A DNA stretch of 64,000 nucleotides from Arthrobacter sp. B1805 (GCF_002929745.1 NZ_PJIQ01000006.1:62001-126000); one strand, 5' to 3'; positions 18,001-26,732 are shown, numbered from the stretch's first letter. Made by a program: numbers and translations. Notes: generated from the letters alone by a model not told the origin.

Positions 18001-18040
18001 GGAAGCGGCAGGTGCCTGGACGGGGCGCCTGCCGCTTCCT
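18001..18040 (+). terminator. Bidirectional terminator between NlpC and acetyl-CoA synthetase genes
   Basis: A 16-bp stem (18001-18016 with 18024-18039, one G-U pair) has a 7-nt loop and is followed by TTCGTT. It separates two converging genes and can serve both. Confidence 0.8.
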
Positions 18041-18070
18041 TCGTTAAAGGCCTGCGTAAAAGGGTGGTAC

Positions 18071-20005
18071 CTACGGCCGTCCGGCCAGGACGTGCTGGAT
18101 GCCGGGGATGCAGCCCTCGTTCTGCAGCGACGTCGTGTCGCCGAGCGCGGTGCCCTCGTACAGTTGCGTCAGCAGGCGCCGCATGATCTTGCCGGAGCGC
18201 GTCTTGGGTACATCGGGAACGACGACGACCGCGGCGGGACGGGCGATCGGCCCGATGGCCTGCGCAACGTGTGCGCGAAGAGTCGTCGCGACGTCCGCCG
18301 TCGGATCGGCACCGGCAGCGAGCACCACGAACGCCGCGATGGCGTGGCCCGTCAGCGGATCCGAGATCGGGCACGCGCCGGCTTCGGTCACCAGCGGGTG
18401 CTCGACCAGAGCCGATTCGATCTCGATGGTGGACAGGCGGTGCCCCGAGACGTTGATGACGTCGTCCACGCGCCCCAGGATCCAGGTGTCGCCGTCGTCG
18501 TCGTAGCGCGCTCCGTCGCCCGCGAGGAACCAGCCCTGCGCGGCGAACTTCCGCCAGTAGGAGTCGAGATAGCGCTGCGGGTTGCCCCACACGGTCCGGG
18601 CCATGGCGGGTCCGTGGCGGTCGACGACGATCAGCCCCTGCACTCCGGGGGGAACGCGGCGGCCCTCCTCGTCCACGATGCGGGTGCTGACACCGGGCAG
18701 CGCCCGGGCGGCACAGCCCGGCTTGAAGACGGTGTCCGTCGGGCTGGGGGAGAGCACGGTAGCTCCCGTCTCGGACTGCCACCACGTGTCGACGACGGGA
18801 ACCTCGTCGCGGCCGAGGTTCTTCCGGAACCACCGCCACGCCTCGGGGTTCACGGCCTCGCCCACCGTCCCGAGCACGCGGATGCTCGAGAGGTCGTACT
18901 CCGACGGGACGCCGTCGGGGAACCAGCCCATGAGCGAGCGGACCAGCGTGGGAGCCGTGTAGTAGCTCGTGACGCCATAGCGTTCGATGATCTCGAGGTG
19001 GCGGCCGGGGTGCGGCGTGTTCGGGGTGCCCTCGAAGATGACCTGGGTCGCGCCGTTCGACAGCGGTCCGTAGAGCTCGTAGGTGTGCGCAGTGACCCAG
19101 GCGAGGTCCGCGGTGCACCAGTGGACGTCGCTCCCGCGCAGCGCGGGGTCCGGATGGCTGAAGAGGTGCTCGAAGCTCCACGACGCCTGCGTCAGGTAGC
19201 CGCCGGAGGTGTGGACGAGCCCTTTGGGCTTACCCGTCGTCCCCGAGGTGTACATGATGAACAGGGGTGTCTCGGCGTCGAACGCCTCCGGCTCGTGGTG
19301 GGAGGAGGCGGAGTCGACGACGTCGTGCCACCAGACGTCACGGCCGTCGGTCCAGCTGACATCGGAGCCGGTGCGGCGCACCACGAGCACGTGCTCGATG
19401 CTGTTGTCGCCCGACACCGCGGCGTCCGCGTTGTCCTTGACCGGCACGGCGACGCCGCGCCGGAACTGCCCGTCGGTGGTGACGAGCAGCTTGGCTCCGG
19501 TGTCCTCGACCCGGAACCGGAGAGCCTCCGCCGAGAACCCGCCGAAGACCAGGGAGTGCACCGCCCCGATCCGGGCGCAGGCGAGGGTGACCACCACGGT
19601 CTCCACGAGGACCGGCAGGTAGATGACCACGCGGTCGCCCTTGCCGATGCCGAGTGCGAGGAGCGCGTTGGCTGCCCGGGAGACCTCGTCCTGCAGGTCC
19701 GCGTAGGTCACGGTACGGCGGTCGCCGGGTTCGCCCTCGAAGTGCAGGGCCACCCGGTCCCCGTTCCCCGCTGCCACGTGCCGGTCCACGCAGTTCGCAG
19801 CCACATTCAGCGTGCCACCCGCGAACCACTCGATGACCGGAACGCGCAGCGAACCGTCGTCCTGGGGCGTCGCCTTCTTGAACGTGTGGAGGGTGTGCCA
19901 CCGCGTGCTCCAGTCGAGCCTGCCGGCCTGCTCCTCCCAGAACGCGAGCCGGTCTGCCTCGTCCTGCAGCGCGGCCGCGCCCGTCGTCGTCGTGCCTATG
20001 CCCAT
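18071..20005 (-). CDS. acsA: Acetyl-CoA synthetase (AMP-forming), last gene of the sulfonate-importer operon
   Basis: Activates acetate or a similar short acid to its CoA ester through an acyl-AMP. The 644-aa protein shows the Acs layout: FWEEQAGRLDWSTRW at the N-terminus, FIMYTSGTTGKPKGLVH (ATP loop), DTWWQSETGATVLSP (acetate pocket with the conserved Trp), GDGARYDDDGDTWILGRVDDVINVSGHRLSTIE hinge region and the acetylatable lysine in PKTRSGKIMRR. The ATG at 20005 is preferred over a TTG at 20020. It overlaps the permease gene by ten bases, so it is translated with the SsuBAC-like importer under a SAM riboswitch. That setting is unusual for an acetate-scavenging Acs and suggests a substrate derived from the imported compound. 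Confidence 0.92.
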   Translation of the reverse strand: MGIGTTTTGAAALQDEADRLAFWEEQAGRLDWSTRWHTLHTFKKATPQDDGSLRVPVIEWFAGGTLNVAANCVDRHVAAGNGDRVALHFEGEPGDRRTVTYADLQDEVSRAANALLALGIGKGDRVVIYLPVLVETVVVTLACARIGAVHSLVFGGFSAEALRFRVEDTGAKLLVTTDGQFRRGVAVPVKDNADAAVSGDNSIEHVLVVRRTGSDVSWTDGRDVWWHDVVDSASSHHEPEAFDAETPLFIMYTSGTTGKPKGLVHTSGGYLTQASWSFEHLFSHPDPALRGSDVHWCTADLAWVTAHTYELYGPLSNGATQVIFEGTPNTPHPGRHLEIIERYGVTSYYTAPTLVRSLMGWFPDGVPSEYDLSSIRVLGTVGEAVNPEAWRWFRKNLGRDEVPVVDTWWQSETGATVLSPSPTDTVFKPGCAARALPGVSTRIVDEEGRRVPPGVQGLIVVDRHGPAMARTVWGNPQRYLDSYWRKFAAQGWFLAGDGARYDDDGDTWILGRVDDVINVSGHRLSTIEIESALVEHPLVTEAGACPISDPLTGHAIAAFVVLAAGADPTADVATTLRAHVAQAIGPIARPAAVVVVPDVPKTRSGKIMRRLLTQLYEGTALGDTTSLQNEGCIPGIQHVLAGRP

Positions 20006-20874
20006 CGACGCACAGCCCAACGCTCCGCGATGCCCAAGAGTGCATCCGTAGTCTTGCCGATGACGGCCAGCAGGATGATCGCGAGGATGATGCGGTCCAC
20101 GCGACCGTTCTGCTGGGAATCGATGAGCAGGAAGCCGAGCCCCATCGACGAGGCGATGAGCTCGGCCGCGACGAGGAACAGCCAGGACTGCGCGAGGGCG
20201 AGCCGGAGCCCGGAGAACAGCGCCGGCACGACGGCGGGCAACTGCACCGTGGTCAGCAGGCGGACGCCGTTGAGCCCGAAGGCGCGCGCGGCCTCGACGA
20301 GGTTGCGGTCGACGTGCCGCAGGCCGAGGTACAGCGTCGTGAAGACCGGGAAGAATGCGCCGATGGTGATCAGGGTTACCTTCGAGTCCTCATTGATGCC
20401 GATCCAGAGAACCAGCAGCGGAACCCAGGCGAGGGATGGAACGGCCCGCAGTGCGCTGACCGTCGGGGTCAGCAGGATGTCCGCGATGCGGGACAGACCC
20501 AGCAGGGCGCCGGCCACCACACCGAGGAGGGAGCCGATGAGGAATCCGAGGAGGACGCGCTGGGTCGAGATCAGGACGTGGGTGGCGAGTTGCCCGCGCT
20601 CGATGAGGTCGACGGCCGCGGCGAACACCGAAACGGGGGAGGGCAGCTGCGACGGCCGGAAGAACCCCGAGGCCGTGCTGAGGTGCCAGGCGAGCAGGAT
20701 CAAGGTCGGGACGATCAGTCCGAGCAGGAGGACGCTCGCGCGCTTGCCCGCCCGGCCCCCCACGGGACCGCGTTCCCGCGTGTCGCCGTCGCCGGTCACC
20801 GGCGAGCCGGTCGCGGCGAGGCCCTGCGTGCTGGAAGGAACCGCGCTGCGCCCGGTCAGGTGGTCCGCACTCAT
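19996..20874 (-). CDS. ABC transporter permease (SsuC/TauC-like)
   Basis: Membrane subunit of a sulfonate/nitrate/taurine-type importer. The 292-aa protein has an N-terminal tail of about 45 residues and around six membrane segments starting with VLLLGLIVPTLILLAWHLS. The EAA loop that contacts the ATPase is visible as EAARAFGLNGVRLLTTVQLPAVVPALFSGLRLALAQSW, typical of SsuC. Its ATG overlaps the stop of the binding-protein gene (ATGA) and its end overlaps the acetyl-CoA synthetase start, so the whole operon is translationally coupled. An aliphatic sulfonate is the likely cargo, given the binding protein and the SAM riboswitch. Confidence 0.92.
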   Translation of the reverse strand: MSADHLTGRSAVPSSTQGLAATGSPVTGDGDTRERGPVGGRAGKRASVLLLGLIVPTLILLAWHLSTASGFFRPSQLPSPVSVFAAAVDLIERGQLATHVLISTQRVLLGFLIGSLLGVVAGALLGLSRIADILLTPTVSALRAVPSLAWVPLLVLWIGINEDSKVTLITIGAFFPVFTTLYLGLRHVDRNLVEAARAFGLNGVRLLTTVQLPAVVPALFSGLRLALAQSWLFLVAAELIASSMGLGFLLIDSQQNGRVDRIILAIILLAVIGKTTDALLGIAERWAVRRWA

Positions 20875-21920
20875 GAGTCGGCACCGATCGAGGCCGGGTC
20901 GGCCTTCTCGACGAGGGATGCGTCCAGCAGGGTGTCCAGGGCTTCGTCGATCTGTTCCTGGCTCTGCACGTCCCCGGTCTCGACGAAGACGGGGCCGATC
21001 TTCTCGAGGACGCTGCGCTGGGCGTCACCCGGAGCGGGATCGACGTCGAGGTTGGTGCGGTCGATGATCACCGCGGTGGCGACGGCGGCATCGATTCCCG
21101 CCACCTCGGCGAGGATGGCTGCCGTCTCCTCCGGGTTCTCCTTGGCCCACTCCCGAGCCTTCTCGTACGCGTTCACGACCGTCTGGGCGACGTCGGGCTT
21201 CTCGGCGAGGAAGTCCTCCGTCGCGTTGAGGAAGCCGTAGGTGTTGAAGTCGATGTCCCGGAAGAACAGCTGGGCGCCGTCCTGCTCCGCAGCCGCCATG
21301 ATCGGATCGAGACCGGACCAGGCATCCACGGCGCCGCTCGCCAGCGCCGCGCGGCCGTCCGCGTGCTGCAGGTTCTCGATCGTGACCTCCGACTGCGCGA
21401 CGCCTGCGGATTCGAGCGCCTGCAGCAGGAAGAAGTACGGGTCCGTTCCGCGGGTCGCCGCCACGGACTTGCCGCGCAGGTCCTCGACGCTCGTGATCCC
21501 CGACTCCGGGAGGGTCACGAGGGCGGCCCATTCGGGCTGCGAGTAGATGTCGATGGCCTTGATGGGCGAGCCGTTCGAGCGGGCGAGCAGCGCGGCCGAA
21601 CCGGCGGTCGAACCGACATCGATCGCCCCCGCCCGCAGCGCTTCGTTGGCCTTGTTGGAGCCGGCCGACTGCACCCAGTTGACGGTGATCTCCTGGTCCG
21701 CGAGCTCCTCCTCCAACCAGCCCTGCTCCTTGATGATGAGGCTCAGCGGGTTGTAGGTGGCGAAGTCGATGTTGAGCGTTCCGCCCTGCGTGACGGTCTC
21801 CGATCCACCTTCCGCCGCGGGCTGCGTGTCGGCGGCGTTCTCACCCGCGAGGCAGCCGCTGAGGCTGAGCGAGAGGGCAGTGGCGAGTGCGAGCGTGGGC
21901 AGGAAGGCGCGGCGATTCAT
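20871..21920 (-). CDS. Sulfonate ABC transporter substrate-binding lipoprotein (SsuA-like)
   Basis: Receptor for an organosulfur compound, anchored outside the membrane. The 349-aa precursor begins MNRRAFLPTLALATALSLSLSGC with the lipidated Cys at 23. The mature protein follows the SsuA/TauA pattern: LNIDFATYNPLSLIIKEQGWLEEELA, VNWVQSAGSNKANEALRAGAIDVGSTAG, LRGKSVAATRGTDPYFFLLQALE and GAVDAWSGLDPIMAAAE. It lies between the ATPase (88 bp upstream) and the permease (overlapping). The operon's SAM riboswitch supports a role in sulfur supply. The exact ligand (alkanesulfonate, taurine or another) cannot be read from sequence. Confidence 0.92.
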   Translation of the reverse strand: MNRRAFLPTLALATALSLSLSGCLAGENAADTQPAAEGGSETVTQGGTLNIDFATYNPLSLIIKEQGWLEEELADQEITVNWVQSAGSNKANEALRAGAIDVGSTAGSAALLARSNGSPIKAIDIYSQPEWAALVTLPESGITSVEDLRGKSVAATRGTDPYFFLLQALESAGVAQSEVTIENLQHADGRAALASGAVDAWSGLDPIMAAAEQDGAQLFFRDIDFNTYGFLNATEDFLAEKPDVAQTVVNAYEKAREWAKENPEETAAILAEVAGIDAAVATAVIIDRTNLDVDPAPGDAQRSVLEKIGPVFVETGDVQSQEQIDEALDTLLDASLVEKADPASIGADS

Positions 21921-22008
21921 GATGGTCCTTTGGTGGAGGGTGCGGCAGGGAAAAGGCAGGGTGGCGCAGGCCGAACGACGACGGCGCGCGCGGGTTCGAG
22001 GAGCCGGG

Positions 22009-22821
22009 CTAGTGTCCGGTGACGCCGAGGCGGGACAACAGGGAGCTGCGCAGCATCCCGAGATCCGCGGCATTGCGGGACCGCGGGCGGGTGCCTGGAA
22101 CAGGAACGAGTTCCGCCACCGTGGAGCCGGGATCATCGTCGTCGCGACGCCCGAGGACGAGGATGCGGTCGGCGAGCTGCAGCGCTTCATCGACGTCGTG
22201 CGTCACGAGCAGCACCGTCGTGGGCTGCGCGCGGTGGATGTCGAGGAGGAGGTCCTGCATCTTGATGCGCGTGAGGGCATCGAGCGCACCGAACGGTTCA
22301 TCGAGCAGCAGCACTCCGGGATTCCGGGCGAGAGCACGGGCGAGCGAGGTGCGCTGCGCCATGCCGCCGGACACCTCCCGCGGCCGATGCTTCGCGAACG
22401 CGTCGAGGCCCACCAGCTTGAGCAGCTCGAGGACCTTCGCCTTGCCGGCGCTCGCACTGGAAGACTTGGGCAACCCGATCGCCACGTTGGCCTGCAGCGT
22501 GTGCCACGGCAACAGGCGTGGCTCCTGGAAGGCGACGGCACAGCGCTCGTCGATGCCCCTGACGGGAGTCCCGTCGATCAGCACCTCGCCGCTGTCCGGT
22601 ACGTCCAGCCCCGCGGCGGCGCGCAGCAGGGTGGACTTGCCGCATCCGCTGGTGCCGAGGATGGCGAGAATCTCGCCAGGCTTCACGTCGACGGTCACGT
22701 CCCTGAGGACGACGCGGCGATCGGTCGAGGACCCGAAGCTGCGCCCGAGGCCTGAGAAGCGCACGCCGAGGGCCTGCTTGTGGTGGGGCTGGGTACTGCC
22801 GGGTGCCAGGACTGCGGTCAT
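22009..22821 (-). CDS. ABC transporter ATP-binding protein (SsuB-like)
   Basis: ATPase of the sulfonate-type importer, 270 aa. It has Walker A GTSGCGKST (about residue 54), Q-loop AVAFQEPRLLPWHTL, signature SGGMAQRTSLARALA, Walker B VLLLDEPFGALDALT and the switch region LVTHDVDEALQLADRILVL, as in SsuB/TauB. It is the first gene of the operon. The ATG at 22821 follows GGAGAG, which lies at the 3' edge of a SAM riboswitch. The C-terminal tail includes DDDDPGSTVAELVPVPGTRPRSR. Gene order ATPase, receptor, permease is one of the usual ones for this family. Confidence 0.93.
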   Translation of the reverse strand: MTAVLAPGSTQPHHKQALGVRFSGLGRSFGSSTDRRVVLRDVTVDVKPGEILAILGTSGCGKSTLLRAAAGLDVPDSGEVLIDGTPVRGIDERCAVAFQEPRLLPWHTLQANVAIGLPKSSSASAGKAKVLELLKLVGLDAFAKHRPREVSGGMAQRTSLARALARNPGVLLLDEPFGALDALTRIKMQDLLLDIHRAQPTTVLLVTHDVDEALQLADRILVLGRRDDDDPGSTVAELVPVPGTRPRSRNAADLGMLRSSLLSRLGVTGH

Positions 22822-22828
22822 GATCTCT

Positions 22829-22987
22829 CCATCGGTCCTGGCGGTAGCACCCTACGGAGCGAGCCTTGTCCACCGGATGCGGTGGATCCCGTGGCTCGGG
22901 CCTCGATATCGCCCGGCATCAGGGGGATGCGGGCAACCAGGGTTGCTGCGGCTTCATCGATCCAGGTCTCTCGGCCGCTCGGGATGG
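22829..22987 (-). ncRNA. SAM riboswitch (S-box class) upstream of the SsuBAC-like operon
   Basis: The minus-strand leader has the S-box core: GAGCGGCCGAGAGACC, GATGAAGCCGCAGCAACC and GGGTGCTACCGCCAGG. P2 pairs GCGGC with GCCGC, and P1 pairs CCATC (22983-22987) with GATGG (22829-22833). The P1 3' strand overlaps the ribosome site GGAGAG (22825-22830) of the ATPase gene, implying SAM-dependent block of translation. It resembles the element at 14831-14929 but has a much longer P3/P4 region. A covariance search would settle the subclass. Confidence 0.85.
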
Positions 22988-23068
22988 TCACCTCAATGAA
23001 ACGCCCGGGCTCCCGCAGGAGCAAAATGGACCGTGTAACAAACGCTGTAACAAAACCCGGGAGGCTCG

Positions 23069-23485
23069 GTGGCACACCAGAACGATCCGCAGGTCGTCAG
23101 GAGGCTCCTGACGGAGCACGGCCGCTGGGCGGTCGTCGGCCTGTCCAACAATCCGCGCCGCGCTGCCGTCGGCGTCTCACGCTTCCTCCTGGACCGCCTG
23201 GGGATGGATATCGTCCCGGTGAGCCTCAAGGGCGACGACGTCCACGGGCAGAAGGGCTACACGAGGCTCGCCGATATTCCCGGCAGGATCGACGTCGTCG
23301 ACTGCTTCGTGAATTCGTCGCGTGTGGGCGCGGTGGTGGATCAGGCGATCGCGGTGGGTGCACGCGCGGTGTGGCTCCAGCTGGGCGTGATCGACGAGGA
23401 TGCCGCGCGTCGAGCCGCAGAGGCCGGGCTCGACGTCGTCATGGATACGTGCCCGGTCATGGAGGCGCCGGCGCTCGGGCTCTAG
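23069..23485 (+). CDS. CoA-binding domain protein (YccU-like), short copy
   Basis: A 138-aa CoA-binding-fold protein: RWAVVGLSNNPRRAAVGVSRFLL (nucleotide-binding loop), IDVVDCFVNSSRVGAVVDQAI, ARAVWLQLGVIDEDAARRA and DVVMDTCPVME. The GTG start at 23069 follows GGGAGG at suitable spacing. It runs divergently from the riboswitch-led sulfonate importer, and its stop is only four bases from that of the converging DUF1206 gene. Function is unknown. It is a clear relative of the product of 11783-12283, which also lies in a sulfur operon. Confidence 0.85.
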   Translation: MAHQNDPQVVRRLLTEHGRWAVVGLSNNPRRAAVGVSRFLLDRLGMDIVPVSLKGDDVHGQKGYTRLADIPGRIDVVDCFVNSSRVGAVVDQAIAVGARAVWLQLGVIDEDAARRAAEAGLDVVMDTCPVMEAPALGL

Positions 23486-23489
23486 CCGG

Positions 23490-24332
23490 TCACATGCGCT
23501 GGTACTTCGAGCGCACCACCATGAACATGCCGTACGCCATGAGGCCGAGAGCCACCGCGCCGAGCAGCCACACTCCGAAGGGCTGGTCGCGCAGTGCCTT
23601 CAGGGCGCCGTCGAGCCCGGTGGACTGTTCCGGGTTGTTCGTGACGGAAGCGACCACGACGAGGACTCCCAGGACCCCGAGGGCGAATCCCTTGGCGATG
23701 TACCCCACGGTGCCCAGCATCATGACGGCGCTGCCGAGCGCACCGGCCGGAAGGTGCGAGATCTTCTCTCGGAAGCGCCGGGTGGCGCCGCTGACGATGA
23801 AGTAGCCTCCGACGACGAGGATCCCCACACCGATGGCGATGAGGAGGACCTTGCCCGCGGGGCTGCCCATGAGGGACGCGCTCAACGAACTCGTACTGCT
23901 GCTGCTGTCGCTCGAACCGCCGAGCGCGAACCGTCCGAACGTCACGCCGATGGCGGCGTAGACGACGGCCTGGCCGCCGCTCTTCAGGCGGGCGGTCAGC
24001 TTGTCCTTGCCCCTGAGGCCCCGTGATCCGAAGAAGACGTCGCCGAGGTTGAACAGGGCGAGGGCGACGCACCCGATGAAACAGAACCACAGCAGGAAGG
24101 TCCCGCCGGGACTCGCCGCGAGCTGGCCGATCGCTCCGCTCTGGTCGGCGCTTCCGGAGCCGCCGTTCGCCAGTCCGAGCGCTATGAGCCCGATGAGGAA
24201 GTGCAGGATGCCGGCGGCGACGTAGCCCGCACGCGCCACCAGTTCGAACTGCTTGGAGTTGACCGCTTCCTCTGCGGCGTCGGACGCCCCTTCAGCGGCA
24301 CCCTTACCCGATGTGCCCATCCCTCGTGCCAT
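23490..24332 (-). CDS. DUF1206 integral membrane protein
   Basis: A 280-aa protein with six predicted membrane segments arranged as three related pairs, the hallmark of DUF1206: ELVARAGYVAAGILHFLIGLIAL, GGQAVVYAAIGVTFGRFAL and AVMMLGTVGYIAKGFALGVLGV each start a repeat with a conserved G-Y-x-A/V-K-G pattern. The N-terminal 30 residues are polar (GTSGKGAAEGASDAAEEAVN), and a Ser-rich loop (SSDSSSSTSS) lies between segments three and four. The ATG at 24332 follows GGGAG. It is convergent with the CoA-binding gene. The function of the family is unknown. Confidence 0.88.
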   Translation of the reverse strand: MARGMGTSGKGAAEGASDAAEEAVNSKQFELVARAGYVAAGILHFLIGLIALGLANGGSGSADQSGAIGQLAASPGGTFLLWFCFIGCVALALFNLGDVFFGSRGLRGKDKLTARLKSGGQAVVYAAIGVTFGRFALGGSSDSSSSTSSLSASLMGSPAGKVLLIAIGVGILVVGGYFIVSGATRRFREKISHLPAGALGSAVMMLGTVGYIAKGFALGVLGVLVVVASVTNNPEQSTGLDGALKALRDQPFGVWLLGAVALGLMAYGMFMVVRSKYQRM

Positions 24333-24527
24333 GATGCTCCCGCTTCCCTGACGGATCGGCGGGTCGGACACCACAGGTGCGTCCATGCCGGTCTGGACCT
24401 CCATCCTGCCACTGCCCGGCCTTCGGCGCCCGTCCCGGTCCCTCCCGTTCCAGTAGGTTGAGTCGAGGATCACCACCGCGGCCGATGGTGGGCGTCCTTG
24501 GAGTGCAGGTCGACGGAAGAGGCACGC

Positions 24528-25094
24528 ATGGAGCAGTTCACGTATGACGAACGGGGCGCGACCGACAGACCCTTCCCGGAGTCGCTGGAGGGAGGCTGGC
24601 CCGCCGGGTACACCGTGATGGTGGAGTCGCACGACATCGGGACCGAGGACCCGTCGGCCGGTTTTCTCGCCCTCGCGGAAGGGATTCTCGCATGGGGGCT
24701 TCACCGGCGGGCAGGCCTCTCGATGACGTCCGACGCCGAGCGCGCGGCACCGGGGGTCGAAGTCGTCTCCGGGTTCGGCGTCGGCCCCGCCAGGATCAAG
24801 GCGCCGTGCCAGGTGATCTGGTCGAGGGCGCCGCGGCTCGACGGAACGGGCCGGGCCGTCCCTGGCCAGCGCAGTGGCTTCGGCTACGGGACACTGCCCG
24901 GCCACCCCGTGCGCGGTGAGGAGGGTTTCTACGCCGAGCTGACCGCTGACAACCGCGTGCGGTTCATCTGCTCCGCCTACAGCGTGCCCGCCAACGTCGT
25001 GTACCGGCTCGCCGCACCCGTGACCAGGCTGACGCAGGGGTACGTGCTGTCGCGCTACATGAAGGCGGCGCGGGAACTGGCGGGGGAGGCCTGA
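24528..25094 (+). CDS. DUF1990 family protein
   Basis: A 188-aa soluble protein. Recognisable DUF1990 features are the tyrosine-rich start (FTYDERGATDRPF), GFLALAEGILAWGLHRRAGL, FGVGPARIKAPCQVIWS, GFGYGTLPGHPVRGEEGFYAEL and a C-terminal AAPVTRLTQGYVLSRYMKAAREL. I chose the ATG at 24528, preceded by GAAGAGG, over a GTG ten codons upstream. It is a single gene divergent from DUF1206. The activity of the family is not established. Confidence 0.85.
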   Translation: MEQFTYDERGATDRPFPESLEGGWPAGYTVMVESHDIGTEDPSAGFLALAEGILAWGLHRRAGLSMTSDAERAAPGVEVVSGFGVGPARIKAPCQVIWSRAPRLDGTGRAVPGQRSGFGYGTLPGHPVRGEEGFYAELTADNRVRFICSAYSVPANVVYRLAAPVTRLTQGYVLSRYMKAARELAGEA

Positions 25095-25329
25095 CCGGCT
25101 ACCGGCAGCCGGGCTCCGTCCCGGGGCTCGCACGCCACCGGTCGGATGTCTCCGCCCGCCAGTCCTCACCCGCCTGTCCTGACGTGGCCCTTGCCCCGGG
25201 CCCCGATCACCACGACACTGAACGCACCCGTACCTGTAGCGGCACCCCGGCCGGACGCGGCGTATCAGGGTCGACAACGCCACATTCGTGTCCGGAAAGC
25301 TGCGCACTCCGTCCGACGAAGGAACATCT

Positions 25330-25656
25330 ATGGAAACCATCGCATTGCACACCAGACTGGTGCCGGGCCGGGAGTCGGACTACGACCGGATCCACGCGGT
25401 CATCCCGGCTCCCCTGGACACGGCCCTGCGGGAGGCGGGAGTGCGCAGCTGGCGTATCTGGCGGTCGGGCAGGGAGATCTTCCACCTCGTCGAATGCGAG
25501 GACTACGCAGCCATGCGGGCGCACCTGAGGGAGCACCCGGCGAATGTGCCCTGGCAGGAGCTCATGGGTGAGCTGCTCGAAGTGCACGACGACTATTCGG
25601 GTCGCGATACAGGTGTACCCCTGGTCTGGCACCTGCCGCAGGAGACTGCGGAATGA
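25330..25656 (+). CDS. Sugar mutarotase, RhaM family (probable L-fucose/L-rhamnose mutarotase)
   Basis: Interconverts alpha and beta anomers of a 6-deoxy-L-sugar. The 108-aa length matches the RhaM family. Visible features are the catalytic His 22 (SDYDRIHAVIP), REAGVRSWRIWRSGREIFHLVE and the C-terminal PLVWHLPQE. The ATG at 25330 follows GAAGGAAC. It overlaps the start of the lactonase gene by four bases (ATGA), and the downstream island encodes an L-fucose pathway, so L-fucose is the likelier substrate here. No LacI-type box like those at 26835 or 31461 is seen in the 235-base gap upstream. Confidence 0.9.
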   Translation: METIALHTRLVPGRESDYDRIHAVIPAPLDTALREAGVRSWRIWRSGREIFHLVECEDYAAMRAHLREHPANVPWQELMGELLEVHDDYSGRDTGVPLVWHLPQETAE

Positions 25657-26573
25657 TCATCGACGCCCACCAGCACGTCTGGAACCTCGACCGGGCGGAG
25701 TATCCCTGGCTGACGGACGAACTCGGCCCGATCAATCGCTCCATCGAGTTCGAGGAACTACGGCCACACCTCCGCCGGGCCGGTATCGGGGCTACCGTCC
25801 TCGTCCAGTCCGCGGACAATTCCGACGACACCGACTACATGCTCGACGTGGCCGCCGGCCATGACGAGGTGGTGGCGGTCGTCGCGTATGTTCCCCTCGA
25901 CCGTCCCGAAGAGGCCGCGGAGCAGCTCGACCGGCTACGGGAATCCAACCACGTCGTCGGGATCCGGAACCTGATCCACGACCAACCTGATCCTGACTGG
26001 CTGCTCCGCCCCGACGTCGATGAGGGCCTGGGGCTCCTTGAGGAAGCCGGAATGACCTTCGACCTCGTCTCGGTCCTGCCCCGGCACCTGGAGCACGTCG
26101 CCACCCTGGGCGAGCGGCACCCCGGGCTGGGGATCGTCATCGATCACCTCTCGAAACCTCCGATCGGCGAAGCGGACCCCGAGCCCTGGTGGAGCCTGAT
26201 CGAACGGGCTTCGGAGAATCCACGGGTGCATGCCAAGGTGTCGGGACTCTATCCCTCCCGAGGACCGATGACCGAGTGGTCCACGGCAGCGATCAGGCCG
26301 TTTTTCGACCACGCCCTGGAGGTGTTCGGTCCGGAACGCCTGATGTACGGCGGGGACTGGCCGATCTCCGTGCTCGCGGGCGGCTACGACAGGGTATGGA
26401 GTGGCTTGGTCCCGCTGTTCGACGGCCTCACCGCCACCGAGCGATCAGCGCTGACGAGCGGCACCGCGACCAGCTTCTACGGGATCGACGAAGCCCTCCT
26501 TGCCAGGGCCCGGGTGATGTCTCCCGAACCGCCGGCGGACGCACACCGACACGACCGCTTCGGAGGGCGGTAG
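25653..26573 (+). CDS. Amidohydrolase-family lactonase (probable L-fucono-1,5-lactonase)
   Basis: Predicted to open L-fuconolactone to L-fuconate. The 306-aa protein belongs to the amidohydrolase-2 (COG3618-type) group: metal-binding HxH in IIDAHQHVWNLDRAEYPWL (His 6 and His 8), VLVQSADNSDDTDYML, a middle His in IVIDHLSKPP and the catalytic Asp in LMYGGDWPISVL. It is coupled to the mutarotase by an ATGA overlap. Together with the fucose dehydrogenase and fuconate dehydratase encoded downstream, this places it at step two of oxidative fucose breakdown. A rhamnonolactonase role is the main alternative. Confidence 0.88.
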   Translation: MIIDAHQHVWNLDRAEYPWLTDELGPINRSIEFEELRPHLRRAGIGATVLVQSADNSDDTDYMLDVAAGHDEVVAVVAYVPLDRPEEAAEQLDRLRESNHVVGIRNLIHDQPDPDWLLRPDVDEGLGLLEEAGMTFDLVSVLPRHLEHVATLGERHPGLGIVIDHLSKPPIGEADPEPWWSLIERASENPRVHAKVSGLYPSRGPMTEWSTAAIRPFFDHALEVFGPERLMYGGDWPISVLAGGYDRVWSGLVPLFDGLTATERSALTSGTATSFYGIDEALLARARVMSPEPPADAHRHDRFGGR

Positions 26574-26732
26574 GCCGAACCGCCCTTGACCACGGGACCG
26601 GTAAGCCGTCGGTACGGGTAGCATCGCCAGGCTCGGCTTGCCGGGCAGGAACGCGTCCGCGACGAGCAGGTACCTCCACTTCTGGTGGATCGTCGACATG
26701 CTCGCCCAGGTCAGGAGAACGCCCAGCGGGAA

